From Kiritimatiellia bacterium (GTDB taxonomy: Bacteria > Verrucomicrobiota > Kiritimatiellia > UBA8416 > YA12-FULL-48-11): a stretch of DNA of 64,000 bases. The translations under genes were made by a program, and so were the position numbers. Below are positions 8,610-17,896 of this stretch, piece after piece; positions within the stretch are counted from its first letter, which is position 1, and the number at the start of each line of letters is the position of its first letter. The stretch covers positions 248,001-312,000 of the forward strand of contig JAQUPZ010000005.1 in the NCBI GenBank assembly GCA_028716365.1. The letters run 5' to 3'. Below the pieces are notes generated by a model. That model had not been told where the DNA came from, made no database searches, and was given only the letters and a program-made list of their open reading frames with translations.

Positions 8610-9785
8610 TCATCTCCTTACAGAAAGAACATCACCGTTGTACGCGACTTGATAGACTGTATCCCGCCATCTGATACTACATGCAAACCATGTTGTCAAA
8701 TGACACCAGCACGCAACATATATTGCGGCCAGACCGGCAATAATCCATGTAAATCGGGAACCCGGCGAAGGATGAAGCAGACTCATCAAGAGGATTAATC
8801 CAGCCAGCACAATCATTCCTGTTATGCACGCAATACCAGTTGTCGTTCCCACAAACCCTGCGGCAAAAAGCGCAACACCTCCAATCATTGCCGCAACAAT
8901 AAATGCCGTAATCAATCCGGCAAGGCCGCCTAGAACCCACGATATCGGACAAAACAATTTGAGATACATTAATTGCCTGGTCAGCCACAGAGACCACCCT
9001 GAAAACGTCTGCCCACGAAGCGGTGTTGTCGAATCCGCGGATGGCACTGGCGTGACAGATATTCCCGCCCCGTTCAACAAACAGGCCAGGGACACATCAT
9101 CAACCACTTTCGTGCGCCAGGCATCCGCAACACCAAGTTTCTCGAAAACATCCCTTCTGATTGCAGTACTGCCACCCCATGGCTGGCACAAAAAGGGCAT
9201 CATCTGAAGAAAATGCAAAAACAACACCGACACGGCTTGCCCCTGTGTCGCAGTCCTGTTGTCGGCAGGCAGAACATTATGATACGAGGTAGTCACGTCT
9301 TCATTATTGAACACTATGGGCGCAACAAGGCGCCGCAACCACTGAGCAGGCAATATGTGCCCGGCATCACAGAAAACCATAACAGGAACAGATGTTTCAA
9401 TTGCAGATATGCCTGTCAATAAATTCCTATTCTTCTGGCCGCACTTATCAACATAATTGCTGACAACAAGTCTGACCCGGCAAATTCCATTGTTCTTTGC
9501 CCCGACCATCAGTTGACGAACCAAATCAATGGCGGACTTATCACTATCCAACGTCGAGAAAACCACTTCGTACCGAGGGTAATCCTGTTTCAATATACTT
9601 CCAAGACTCTCTGCAATAATGTCGGAACAACCTGAGACCGGCACCACAATAGCGACATCAGGAAAATCTCTGTCAACACCCTCAAGCTTCACGGCGTTAC
9701 CAGCATCCATCCGCAACCTGATCCCGCCGATAATAACGATGCAACTCAGCGCCACCAGAACCACAATAATAGGCGCTAATATCAT
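8610..9785 (-). CDS. Family 2 glycosyltransferase, ceramide glucosyltransferase-like (GT21/HpnI-like)
   Basis: A 391-residue membrane enzyme. It has an N-terminal membrane segment, a cytosolic GT-A domain starting at VAIVVPVSGCSDIIAESLGS (about residues 48-67), an acidic D-A-G-H nucleotide/metal site in mid-domain and a VVDDVSLACLL motif. A QxxRW-like region (LTRQLMYLKL) follows, then several C-terminal membrane segments. The order matches ceramide-glucosyltransferase-like GT2/GT21 enzymes, which glycosylate lipid acceptors. It is the first gene of a two-gene minus-strand operon with the DUF4070-type radical SAM gene. The ATG at 9785 is the only sensible start. The acceptor lipid is not known. 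Confidence 0.8.
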   Translation of the reverse strand: MILAPIIVVLVALSCIVIIGGIRLRMDAGNAVKLEGVDRDFPDVAIVVPVSGCSDIIAESLGSILKQDYPRYEVVFSTLDSDKSAIDLVRQLMVGAKNNGICRVRLVVSNYVDKCGQKNRNLLTGISAIETSVPVMVFCDAGHILPAQWLRRLVAPIVFNNEDVTTSYHNVLPADNRTATQGQAVSVLFLHFLQMMPFLCQPWGGSTAIRRDVFEKLGVADAWRTKVVDDVSLACLLNGAGISVTPVPSADSTTPLRGQTFSGWSLWLTRQLMYLKLFCPISWVLGGLAGLITAFIVAAMIGGVALFAAGFVGTTTGIACITGMIVLAGLILLMSLLHPSPGSRFTWIIAGLAAIYVACWCHLTTWFACSIRWRDTVYQVAYNGDVLSVRR

Positions 9786-9836
9786 AAATCCTCACTAATA
9801 TTAATTGTCCGCCTTTCAAATTGTTGCAGAACCTAC

Positions 9837-9853
9837 CTCAAAATTAGTTTGAG
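9837..9853. promoter_or_regulatory. Short inverted repeat in a divergent intergenic region
   Basis: CTCAAA-ATTAG-TTTGAG lies between two divergently transcribed glycosyltransferase genes, 52 bases from one start and 91 from the other. Its position suits an operator, but six-base arms are weak evidence. No clear promoter boxes were assigned. Confidence 0.25.
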
Positions 9854-9943
9854 AAAGTTCTAATATACATAGCCGGCCCCCACCCCTCAAATAGAATATC
9901 CCATTTGCTTGCGCTTATCACAAGTATCGAGTATCCATGTAGC

Positions 9944-10999
9944 ATGGCAAATATTTTATATGGAGTTCACGGCACAGGCCACGGTCATGCCATTAGGGCG
10001 TTGACCGTGGCGCGTCATTTTCATCAGCATGAATTTCTTTTCGTCACTCATGGCACAGCCGAAACCATACTGGGAAAAGAATTCAAAACGTTTCATTGCA
10101 TGAACCCTGAAACACCGATCAAGAATCATCGTATAGACACCATAGCCATGTTTCGAAGTTCATTGCAGGCGCAACTACGGCAATCGGACAATTTAAAAAC
10201 TCTCGCGAAAACCATTGATGATTTCAAACCGGATGTCGCAATTTCCGATTATGAATCTTTTGTGCCGGCGATCTGCCGTAAAGTTTCCATCCCATGTCTT
10301 TCCTTTGACCACCAGCACATCCTGCCATTCTGCTCCTCCGATATTCCTTTCTCGGGGATACCCGGTTATTGGATAACGCGCGCAGCCATCCTCATTTTCT
10401 TCAACAAGGCAACCGATTATCTTGTTACCTCCTTCTATCGGCCTCCATCGGCAACAGCAGCATCCGGCAAAACGTCAGTGCTCCCTCCTCTCCTTCGCGA
10501 GACCATTATAAAGCTTCAGCCATCCGACAAGGGACACGTTGTATCATATCAGGGGTACTCAACTTTCAACGCTTTCATTCCATTCCTTAAAACCATAGAT
10601 CGTAAAGTCATGGTCTATGGAACAGACAAGTATTGCGCCAATGATAATCTTGTTTTCAAGGCGCCTTCCGAAAGTCAATTCCTTGAAGACCTCGCCTCTT
10701 GCAGTTACGTCATCTGTGGGGGTGGACACACACTAATCTCCGAAGCCCTCTACCTCGGAAAACCTGTTCTTTCTTTCCCGGTCAGACATGCCTGCGAACA
10801 ACAGTTGAACGCTTTATATCTACAGCGACTTGGTTACGGCATGTTTTCCAGTTCATATCACCCCACACGCGAGCTGGCGCAAACATTCGAAATGAAACTG
10901 GAATGCTTCCGTAAAACAATTCGCGGAAATAATTTCCTGGGGAATCCTGAAATCTTCGCGAGAATAAACGGATTCATTCAACGAACCAACGGCTTGTGA
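9944..10999 (+). CDS. GT-B glycosyltransferase of the MurG/MJ1255-like family
   Basis: I choose the ATG at 9944, giving 351 residues that begin MANILYGVHGTGHGHAIRA. The glycine-rich GTGHGH loop right at the N-terminus is the hallmark of GT28/MurG-like GT-B enzymes; an upstream TTG at 9905 would add 13 unlikely residues. The C-terminal donor-binding half carries VICGGGHTLISEALYLGKPV, the GGG-x(7)-E pattern that contacts the nucleotide-sugar. It is transcribed alone on the plus strand between two minus-strand units. Its last 22 bases overlap the 3' end of the asparagine-synthase gene. Substrate not predictable. Confidence 0.8.
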   Translation: MANILYGVHGTGHGHAIRALTVARHFHQHEFLFVTHGTAETILGKEFKTFHCMNPETPIKNHRIDTIAMFRSSLQAQLRQSDNLKTLAKTIDDFKPDVAISDYESFVPAICRKVSIPCLSFDHQHILPFCSSDIPFSGIPGYWITRAAILIFFNKATDYLVTSFYRPPSATAASGKTSVLPPLLRETIIKLQPSDKGHVVSYQGYSTFNAFIPFLKTIDRKVMVYGTDKYCANDNLVFKAPSESQFLEDLASCSYVICGGGHTLISEALYLGKPVLSFPVRHACEQQLNALYLQRLGYGMFSSSYHPTRELAQTFEMKLECFRKTIRGNNFLGNPEIFARINGFIQRTNGL

Positions 11000-12879
11000 G
11001 CATTCAGCCACAATTGAAGCGACAGGAGAGCCCACAACTCCTTGCGGCGATCGGCCACTCCCGTCCGATGTTCATCCCTCAACCGCACAACCGTATCGGG
11101 CCGGAAAAGCCCCTGTTTCCGTATATAATCCACGCCAAGAAATTCATCAACCAACGGTTTGAGCGCGCCACGGAACCAGGCGGCTGTTGGTATAAGAAAA
11201 CCTCTTTTCTTTCTTCTCATAACATGGGCGGGCAGTATTTCCCTCAATGCTTTTTTGAGTAAATATTTCCGCCTGCCATATTTCATTTTAATCGAAGCAG
11301 GAAGACGAAATGCAAAATCAACCAAGTCCTTGTCCAGAAACGGCGCGCGCACTTCCAACCCATGCATCATGGAACATCGATCAATTTTCACCAAAATATA
11401 ATTCAAAAGATATTCCCGCGCAAAACAATGGAAAAGACGGTCAAGCGGCGCCTGCTTATCGACTTCCATAAAACGGCGCTTAAATGCGGCATAAAGATTT
11501 TCCGCCTGAATTGTTTGCTTGGGAATTTCCTTCCACAAGCTCTCCTGCCGGCTGGGCAAAATACCTCCAAGCCACAGAGGAACACGCATCCAATCGGACG
11601 AATTTGCACCTTCAAAGAAGCGATTCATTACCAGCCAGGGGCTTGTATAACCGTCGGAAACCGGCATCCTGCGAAATATGGGCTCCAGAACTTTGCGCCG
11701 GAGAACATAAGGCAATCCGGCATATTTTCCTGCCGCCATGAATGCGGGGAAATATTCATAACCCCCAAACAATTCATCAGCGCCATCTCCTCCCAGCGCA
11801 AACTTCACATGACGCGCGGCAAATTCGGAAAGCGCATACATTGGAACCACAGAAGGATCAGCAAGCGGTTCATCCAAACGCGCCATTATTCCCGGAAGAA
11901 TGTTCCCCATGTCCACGGCGTCCGCAAATTCAACATGCGATTTCAACCCGAGAGAAACAGCCATATTTCGCGCCTGACAAGATTCGTCGTAACTATCTTC
12001 CTTAAAACCTATTGTAAACGTTTGAACATTTTCGCCGCCCGGGCATTTTGCAGTCAATGAAGCAATAGCGGAAGAATCGACGCCTCCGCTGAGAAATATT
12101 CCAGCCGGAACATCACCGATCAAGCGTTTACCGACAGCCTGCCGAAGCAACTCGACAATCCTGGCCGAATATTCCCGCGCATCATCCAAAGAACGATCTT
12201 CCGCAAATGGAAGCTCCCAGTACGGCTTTTCGACACATCTACCGGCCTCAAAGAGAAGAAAATGGCCGGGGTTCAATTTATACACATTCCGATAAATGCT
12301 TTCAGGAGAAGCCACATATTCATTTGCCAAGAACCCGGCTATAGTGTCTCGCCCCACTACCGGTTCCACATCAGGCATTTTAGTCAATGCAGTAAGTTCA
12401 GACGCAAAAACAAATACGCCGTTTTGACTGGTATAATAAAACGGTTTCTTACCCATCGGATCGCGCGCTGCAATAAGCCGCTTTTTCGCGCGATCCCATA
12501 TGGCAAAAGAAAACATTCCCTCAAGCGATTTACAAAAGTCCGGCCCGGAATCAAGATACAGTTTAAGCAACACTTCGGTGTCTGAACGCGTTTTAAAAGT
12601 AAACCCCTTCTTCTTCAGGCGTTCACGAAGTTCCCTGAAATTGTATATCTCCCCATTGAACACTATTACGGCTTGTCCATTCTCATCTTCCATAGGCTGG
12701 GCCCCGCCAGCAAGGTCAATGATACTTAACCGCCTGTGTCCCAGCGCCACATTTTCTTCCATCCAGACCCCGGTTCCGTCAGGCCCACGATGAGCGAGCG
12801 CCGCTGTCATTGCCTCAATCCAGTCACGCTGCTGTTCCAAGGCGGCCGATTTACCTATAAAACCCGCTATTCCACACAC
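10978..12879 (-). CDS. asnB: Glutamine-dependent asparagine synthase-like amidotransferase
   Basis: A 633-residue protein with the full class-II glutamine amidotransferase plus synthetase layout. The GTG start at 12879 places Cys at position 2, the required nucleophile (MCGIAGFIGK). It is followed by HRGPDGTGVW, RLSIIDLAGG and the ATP-pyrophosphatase loop FLSGGVDSSAIAS (about residue 264). By family knowledge it transfers ammonia from glutamine to an acid. In polysaccharide and exosortase-linked clusters such AsnB paralogues are thought to amidate uronic acids or related groups, which fits this setting better than housekeeping asparagine synthesis. It ends a four-gene minus-strand operon and overlaps the upstream GT4 gene by 13 bases. 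Confidence 0.88.
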   Translation of the reverse strand: MCGIAGFIGKSAALEQQRDWIEAMTAALAHRGPDGTGVWMEENVALGHRRLSIIDLAGGAQPMEDENGQAVIVFNGEIYNFRELRERLKKKGFTFKTRSDTEVLLKLYLDSGPDFCKSLEGMFSFAIWDRAKKRLIAARDPMGKKPFYYTSQNGVFVFASELTALTKMPDVEPVVGRDTIAGFLANEYVASPESIYRNVYKLNPGHFLLFEAGRCVEKPYWELPFAEDRSLDDAREYSARIVELLRQAVGKRLIGDVPAGIFLSGGVDSSAIASLTAKCPGGENVQTFTIGFKEDSYDESCQARNMAVSLGLKSHVEFADAVDMGNILPGIMARLDEPLADPSVVPMYALSEFAARHVKFALGGDGADELFGGYEYFPAFMAAGKYAGLPYVLRRKVLEPIFRRMPVSDGYTSPWLVMNRFFEGANSSDWMRVPLWLGGILPSRQESLWKEIPKQTIQAENLYAAFKRRFMEVDKQAPLDRLFHCFAREYLLNYILVKIDRCSMMHGLEVRAPFLDKDLVDFAFRLPASIKMKYGRRKYLLKKALREILPAHVMRRKKRGFLIPTAAWFRGALKPLVDEFLGVDYIRKQGLFRPDTVVRLRDEHRTGVADRRKELWALLSLQLWLNAHKPLVR

Positions 12880-14153
12880 ATTACACGCTCCTTAAACCTT
12901 TCTGCGGCTGAAACCAAGAGCTCAGACATTGCGTTAAGATTTTTTGTCGGATCAAACATTTCCATAACCAGCAAACAACCCTGCTCCGCCGACTTCAGCG
13001 CATAGTCTCTGTCCGAAACAACATCACGAATCGCTTCCGCAAGGGCAAAAGGGTCGGACGGCGGAACCAGCCGGCCTGTTTTGCCGTCAATCACAACCTC
13101 ACGTATGCCACAAACATCAGAAGCAATTACCGGCACCCGATGAGCCAGCGCCTCAAGAATAACCGTAGGCAATCCATCCCGGTCGCCATTGGAAGCAACA
13201 ACGCTGGGCATAACGAACAAGTCGGTTTCCCGAAAGAAAGCGCCCATTTGATCATACGGAGCAAAACCCGCAAATGACACTGTCTTTGTCAATCCGAGAC
13301 GCAATGTTTCCTGTTCGAGAAATTTCCTCAGGTGCCCATCTCCAACCAATGTAATATGTATATCCATATTCTTCCCGTGAAGAACAGACGCAGCCTGCAG
13401 GAGAATATCAAACCCCTTGGTTTTCACAAATCGCCCGGCCGCAAGAATCCGGATTGGCGGTTTCATCGGCGCAGCTGTTTCACCTGATATTTTCATTGGA
13501 AACGGATTATAAACAACGCAAAGTTTATCCGCATAATCGCCGGCAAAACGCGCTAAGTAATCGAGATTCGCGCGATTCTCGCTTCGCACGAAAACCGCTG
13601 CTTTTATCTTGTCGGCAAGCGCGCCATCCTCCGGATAAATATCGCCGGCCCGCGCAGAAAAACTGAACGGAATGCCGGTCAAAATGGATACAACCCACGC
13701 GGATGTTGCGGGCCCGTTTGCCCATGGGGCATGAATGTGCCGGACACCGGAGTCTTTCATGATACGTGCCAGATGGAAACCTCCAAAGAAAGCCCAATAA
13801 TTCTCGCCGAACTGTTCCCAATCGCGCCAGCGTCGCATTAATATTTCGACAAACATCGAAACGACAATTCGCGGCATCCGAAACAACCAGAAGAGAAAAT
13901 CGAACGGCAATAACCACGAAACACGCAAGCCCATGCTGTAAACCATTCCAGAAACCGCGCGCATATCGGGAGACATGTCTTTTTCAAGTTTTCCATACAA
14001 AGAGAAAACACGAATGGGCCATCCCATATTCAACAAGCCGACGACTTCGGAAAAAATAAAAGTTTCGGATGGTTTCGGGAACCACAAAAGAATATATGCA
14101 ATACAAGGTAACGGTTGTTTTACATATTTTACTTCTTTTGTTTCATACATCAT
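12867..14153 (-). CDS. Family 4 glycosyltransferase (colanic-acid WcaL-like)
   Basis: A 428-residue GT-B enzyme. The N-terminus has FPKPSETFIFSEVVGLLN (about residues 26-43), common in WcaL-type transferases. A histidine-containing acceptor region follows (HIHAPWANGPATSAW), then a donor domain with ILAAGRFVKTKGFDILLQA and the retaining E-x7-E signature in GLPTVILEALAHRVPVIASD. It would add one sugar from a nucleotide-sugar donor at the cytosolic membrane face. It starts 3 bases downstream of the next GT4 gene and overlaps asnB, so it is tightly coupled in the operon. Confidence 0.85.
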   Translation of the reverse strand: MMYETKEVKYVKQPLPCIAYILLWFPKPSETFIFSEVVGLLNMGWPIRVFSLYGKLEKDMSPDMRAVSGMVYSMGLRVSWLLPFDFLFWLFRMPRIVVSMFVEILMRRWRDWEQFGENYWAFFGGFHLARIMKDSGVRHIHAPWANGPATSAWVVSILTGIPFSFSARAGDIYPEDGALADKIKAAVFVRSENRANLDYLARFAGDYADKLCVVYNPFPMKISGETAAPMKPPIRILAAGRFVKTKGFDILLQAASVLHGKNMDIHITLVGDGHLRKFLEQETLRLGLTKTVSFAGFAPYDQMGAFFRETDLFVMPSVVASNGDRDGLPTVILEALAHRVPVIASDVCGIREVVIDGKTGRLVPPSDPFALAEAIRDVVSDRDYALKSAEQGCLLVMEMFDPTKNLNAMSELLVSAAERFKERVMCVE

Positions 14154-14156
14154 TAT

Positions 14157-15293
14157 TTATCGTCCTGATTCAGTCGAAACAGTCTTCCGGCGAAGCAATG
14201 TTTTGTAAACATCATCATACGCGATAATCATGCGTTCCAATCCGAATCTTTCTTTCACACTTTGCGCGGCGTTTCTTCCCAGATTCGATGCCAGATCGCG
14301 ATCAATCAACAATCTGCGCAGTTGAGAAACAAGTTCTTCGTTATCTCCTGGGTTGACCAGCAAACCTGTTTCCCCATCAACAATGAGTGCTTTGATGCCA
14401 TCAATGCCGCTGGCAACAATCGGTCGCCCGGCTGCCATGGCCTCCATAAGTGCATTTGGCATCCCCTCCCAATGAGAGGGATGTACAAATACATCCATTA
14501 TGCTCAACAGGTCCGCAATATCAGGGCGGCACCCTGCAAACAATATGCGATTTCCAAAATTACAAATCCCAGCCTGTTCTTCCAATTCCAGCCGTAATTC
14601 ACCATCTCCAACAAGCAGCAGATAAATATCCGGCATTTCCTCTGCCAGCCGGGCAAATACCGCGATCAAATCTTTATGACCTTTGCTTGGATGCAGGCGG
14701 CCAACGGCACCAATAACCCGCGACTTCTCAGGAATACCAAGTTCCCTTCGAGTTTCGCCCGGCAATTTACCGGGAACAGACTTCTCCACTCCATTTGGAA
14801 TGTAGATCACTTGCTCCCTGATAACTCCTTCGTGAGCCAGCGAGAAAGGAATCGTATCCTCTGTATTGAAAATAACCCTGTCGGCCAAACCCGCAGTACG
14901 CCGGTCAAGCCAGCGCTGCCACCATGGTTTATCAACATTACGGCCGCGGACAGAAGAGACAATAACCGGAACCCTGGCAAGCCATCCTAGAGACCTTCCT
15001 ATCATGTCGGATGAAGGCAACAGAGTTTGGACGATGTGTGGGTTCCAGCGTTTCATCTCGCGGTATACATGCACAAAGCCATGAATACACCAGAACGCCG
15101 GTTCGCCGATTATTTCAACCTCAGCATATTTCCGCGCCTCCTGCAGAAAATACGGGTCGGTAATATTCCGCACCACAAACACTTTATGCTCATATCCATG
15201 CGGCTTCAGGCCCTTCAACATATGAATCAGCCATCTCTGTGTGCCTCCGACACACAGGTCATCAATGAAAGTTACCATTCGCACACAATCCAT
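14157..15293 (-). CDS. Family 4 glycosyltransferase
   Basis: A 378-residue GT-B enzyme with an N-terminal acceptor motif DDLCVGGTQRWLIHMLKGL (the GG-x-Q/E-R pattern of GT4 enzymes). The donor-domain motif VIGAVGRLHPSKGHKDLI follows, then DVFVHPSHWEGMPNALMEAM with the E-x7-E acidic pair and a glycine-rich GETGLLVNPGD loop. It lies one base downstream of the radical SAM/SPASM gene and 3 bases upstream of another GT4 gene. Sugar specificity cannot be read. Confidence 0.85.
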   Translation of the reverse strand: MDCVRMVTFIDDLCVGGTQRWLIHMLKGLKPHGYEHKVFVVRNITDPYFLQEARKYAEVEIIGEPAFWCIHGFVHVYREMKRWNPHIVQTLLPSSDMIGRSLGWLARVPVIVSSVRGRNVDKPWWQRWLDRRTAGLADRVIFNTEDTIPFSLAHEGVIREQVIYIPNGVEKSVPGKLPGETRRELGIPEKSRVIGAVGRLHPSKGHKDLIAVFARLAEEMPDIYLLLVGDGELRLELEEQAGICNFGNRILFAGCRPDIADLLSIMDVFVHPSHWEGMPNALMEAMAAGRPIVASGIDGIKALIVDGETGLLVNPGDNEELVSQLRRLLIDRDLASNLGRNAAQSVKERFGLERMIIAYDDVYKTLLRRKTVSTESGR

Positions 15294-15294
15294 T

Positions 15295-16503
15295 TCAGTA
15301 CCCCATCAACCCGCAACATCTGGAACATACCGGCATCAGGCCATCTTTTCGCAGGGAACATCTGAACTTACGGTAGGCATCGTTGCCCCACAAGTCAGCA
15401 AGCATGGCTTGCTTGATGTTCCCAACAACATAATCGTGATAATCACGACACGGAGAGACATCCCCATTGCTGTTGATTTCGGCCGCCTGGAAAATAGATA
15501 TACATTCGTCGAACCCGAACCGTTCGCTGTGATCATTGTAGTACCGGCGCAGGTTGTCTTCCCCAAAGACCGACGGAATGACTATAACCGGCGGCATTCC
15601 CTTTCGCTGTGACATAGCTGAAATCTTATTGAATTGCCGGTTTATCTCACTGTAGTCATCCGGCTTCCACGTTCCAATCCAACCACGATGAAGACCCGGC
15701 TTGTAGCCGAACCGTTTGCTGAAATCAATCTCATGTCGAAGCGCTGCTTCTTCATCTATCCACCAGGAAAGATAGAAGACACATACATCAACTTTACCAT
15801 GTAACATCTCGTAAGTATCCGCCAGATGGCTGCTATTCTCCCTGCACAACGTCGTCAACGATGCAATAAGAGGCAGACCATGTTTCCTTTCTTGACCGAC
15901 AGCTTCCAATGCCCTTTGAACTTCGGTAAAGTTATCAGTTGTACCTGCAGACGGACGTATACGGTTATGTATCTCGGCCGTGGGACCATCTACCGAAACC
16001 TGCAGAAGGAACAGCGGCGCAGCCTGCAGCCGCCCCGCAGCTTCGACAATACCGGTCCCGTTGGTGGCGATGGAAGCCGGCATACCGAGCCCCGTACACT
16101 CCTCAATCAGATCGACCGTTCCGGGATACAGCATCGGTTCTCCGCCCCAGAAATATACCAGGGGATAATGACCCTGCCTTGCCAGGTCGGCGAACACTTC
16201 AATGTATCGCTGCGGCGAAACTTCATTCCGCTTAAGATCGATTATGGAAGCCTTTCGAAGGAACCCCTCCTTGCCCCACTGTCCACAAGCCATACATCTC
16301 AGGTTACAGACATCGGTTATACGTAAACTCAGCTGGCGTATTTTTCCCGCATATCCCTCTGACGCCTTTGGATTCAAGATGTGGAAGAAACGTTTATCGG
16401 CCTGCAGTCTCACAAGTTTGGCGGCAATCCGTGGATGTCTGATAACCCGCCAGAAAAGCCTTATAATAGCGTCTGTACCAACAGTACTTCTATTCATATT
16501 CAA
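15295..16503 (-). CDS. Radical SAM/SPASM-domain protein
   Basis: A 402-residue protein with the radical SAM cluster motif CNLRCMAC (Cys66, Cys70, Cys73) after a helical N-terminal region. A GGEPMLYPG SAM-binding loop follows at about residue 118. The C-terminal SPASM-like region has Cys in INSNGDVSPCRDYHDYVVGN and SRCCGLMGY. Relatives act on peptides or small carbohydrates; in glycan clusters the reaction is usually unknown. It heads the minus-strand operon with two GT4 genes and asnB. The ATG at 16503 gives MNMNRSTVGT; no alternative start is better. Confidence 0.82.
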   Translation of the reverse strand: MNMNRSTVGTDAIIRLFWRVIRHPRIAAKLVRLQADKRFFHILNPKASEGYAGKIRQLSLRITDVCNLRCMACGQWGKEGFLRKASIIDLKRNEVSPQRYIEVFADLARQGHYPLVYFWGGEPMLYPGTVDLIEECTGLGMPASIATNGTGIVEAAGRLQAAPLFLLQVSVDGPTAEIHNRIRPSAGTTDNFTEVQRALEAVGQERKHGLPLIASLTTLCRENSSHLADTYEMLHGKVDVCVFYLSWWIDEEAALRHEIDFSKRFGYKPGLHRGWIGTWKPDDYSEINRQFNKISAMSQRKGMPPVIVIPSVFGEDNLRRYYNDHSERFGFDECISIFQAAEINSNGDVSPCRDYHDYVVGNIKQAMLADLWGNDAYRKFRCSLRKDGLMPVCSRCCGLMGY

Positions 16504-16650
16504 TATATTTTCGGCAAACTGGACCGATAGTATCCGTTATGGACAATGTAGTCAGTATATCTTTCAGAAATATGTTAATAACTAACATTAAATGCATGTA
16601 TTGACAAATATGAGTTTACGATGGTCGCAGAGCATATATAGTATATCCCC

Positions 16651-17859
16651 GTGAAAGCATTAGTATATTACCGTTCGGTCCCGCGTTTTTTACTGGGCAA
16701 AACACTTAATCGGATTATGCCCAATCATTTTTTCTCTACAGTAACACCGTTGCAGCTCCGCGAAATGATTTTTAAATGTCCTTCCGGCTGGATAACATTG
16801 AAACCGGGTTTATGTGGAATATGTGGATCTGATTTAAACCTTCTCCGTGGTTCAGAATCATTATTACTGGAACCTTATGCGTCATTCCCATTCATACTCG
16901 GCCACGAGATTGTTGGCGAAATTTTTGATTCTCCATCCGGCAGCGAGTGGCATAATGGAGACCGCGTAGTTATCGAACCACTCCTTCCGTGTGATATCAG
17001 AGGCGTCGAACGCTGTTCCTTCTGCGCCACAGGTAATTATAACCTTTGCGAAAATTTCACTGCCGGATCTTTACCTCCTGGCATATTGACAGGTTATACC
17101 AAGGAAGCTGGAGGAGGAGCAGCGCAACTAATGGCCTGCCATCCAAAACAACTTATACGCCTGCCAAAGGTAATTTCCGACGAAAAAGCTGTACTGACTG
17201 ATTCACTGGCCTCCGCGCTCCAACCGGTTCTCAACAACTTTCCGGGTGACAAGAGTACTGTTGTCATATACGGCGCTGGTATCACAGGCCAGCACGTTAT
17301 CAGAATACTCCGCTATTTCGACTCAAAGGCCACCTTGGTGGTTGTCGCACGGTATGATTTCCAGAAAGAACTGGCACTAGCCGGGGGCGCAGATAAAGTG
17401 CTTACCTGTCCAAACCGCCAGGCTCTCGGCTCTGCCATTAACGCCAGATTCCTTCCCTCAACATTTGACGGTGGAAATCTCGAAGGTGGCGCGCATTTCT
17501 TTTTTGACTGTGCAGGAACTACAAAGTCGATACAGGAAGGCCTCCTGGCGCTCCGCGGCAAAGGACAATACGTCATGATAGGAACAGCCGCCAAGGTGGG
17601 TCCGCTGGACATTTCCAGCCTGTGGTTCCGCGAACTTCAAATCACGGGCTCCTCGTGTTATGGAAATACAAAACTAAATGGACAATCCATTCACACTTAC
17701 TCAAAAGCAGTCGAGATTCTTTCCCATGAACATTACAACACCGCTGGTTTACTTTCCCACACATTCAGCTTGGACAAGTATAAAGACGCCTTTAGCGCGG
17801 CATTCAACAAGGATCGCTACAGGAGCGTCAAAATAGCACTGGATATGCGCACTCCGTGA
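16651..17859 (+). CDS. Zinc-dependent medium-chain dehydrogenase
   Basis: A 402-residue MDR-superfamily protein starting with GTG. The catalytic zinc region is visible (GLCGICGSDLNLLRG and FILGHEIVGEIF). A structural-zinc cysteine set follows, with spacing C-x7-C-x2-C-x7-C (CDIRGVERCSFCATGNYNLC). The Rossmann loop is YGAGITGQHVIRIL, about residue 209. It would oxidise an alcohol or polyol, or reduce an aldehyde or ketone, with NAD(P)H. At about 400 residues it is longer than classical 340-350-residue enzymes. It heads a plus-strand set with a deacetylase and two glycosyltransferases, so a sugar or polyol precursor is the likely substrate (inference). Confidence 0.85.
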   Translation: MKALVYYRSVPRFLLGKTLNRIMPNHFFSTVTPLQLREMIFKCPSGWITLKPGLCGICGSDLNLLRGSESLLLEPYASFPFILGHEIVGEIFDSPSGSEWHNGDRVVIEPLLPCDIRGVERCSFCATGNYNLCENFTAGSLPPGILTGYTKEAGGGAAQLMACHPKQLIRLPKVISDEKAVLTDSLASALQPVLNNFPGDKSTVVIYGAGITGQHVIRILRYFDSKATLVVVARYDFQKELALAGGADKVLTCPNRQALGSAINARFLPSTFDGGNLEGGAHFFFDCAGTTKSIQEGLLALRGKGQYVMIGTAAKVGPLDISSLWFRELQITGSSCYGNTKLNGQSIHTYSKAVEILSHEHYNTAGLLSHTFSLDKYKDAFSAAFNKDRYRSVKIALDMRTP

Positions 17860-17896
17860 AATCGTTCGGCTCACAATTTACCGGCAAAAGGAAATA

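Noticed and set aside
11362..12060. 232-codon plus-strand frame
   Set aside because: Entirely antisense to the well-supported asnB gene; composition is a shadow of that frame.
16601..16639. Promoter with TTGACA (16601) and TATATA upstream of the dehydrogenase gene
   Set aside because: The spacing between the boxes is about 27 bases, too long for a standard sigma-70 promoter.
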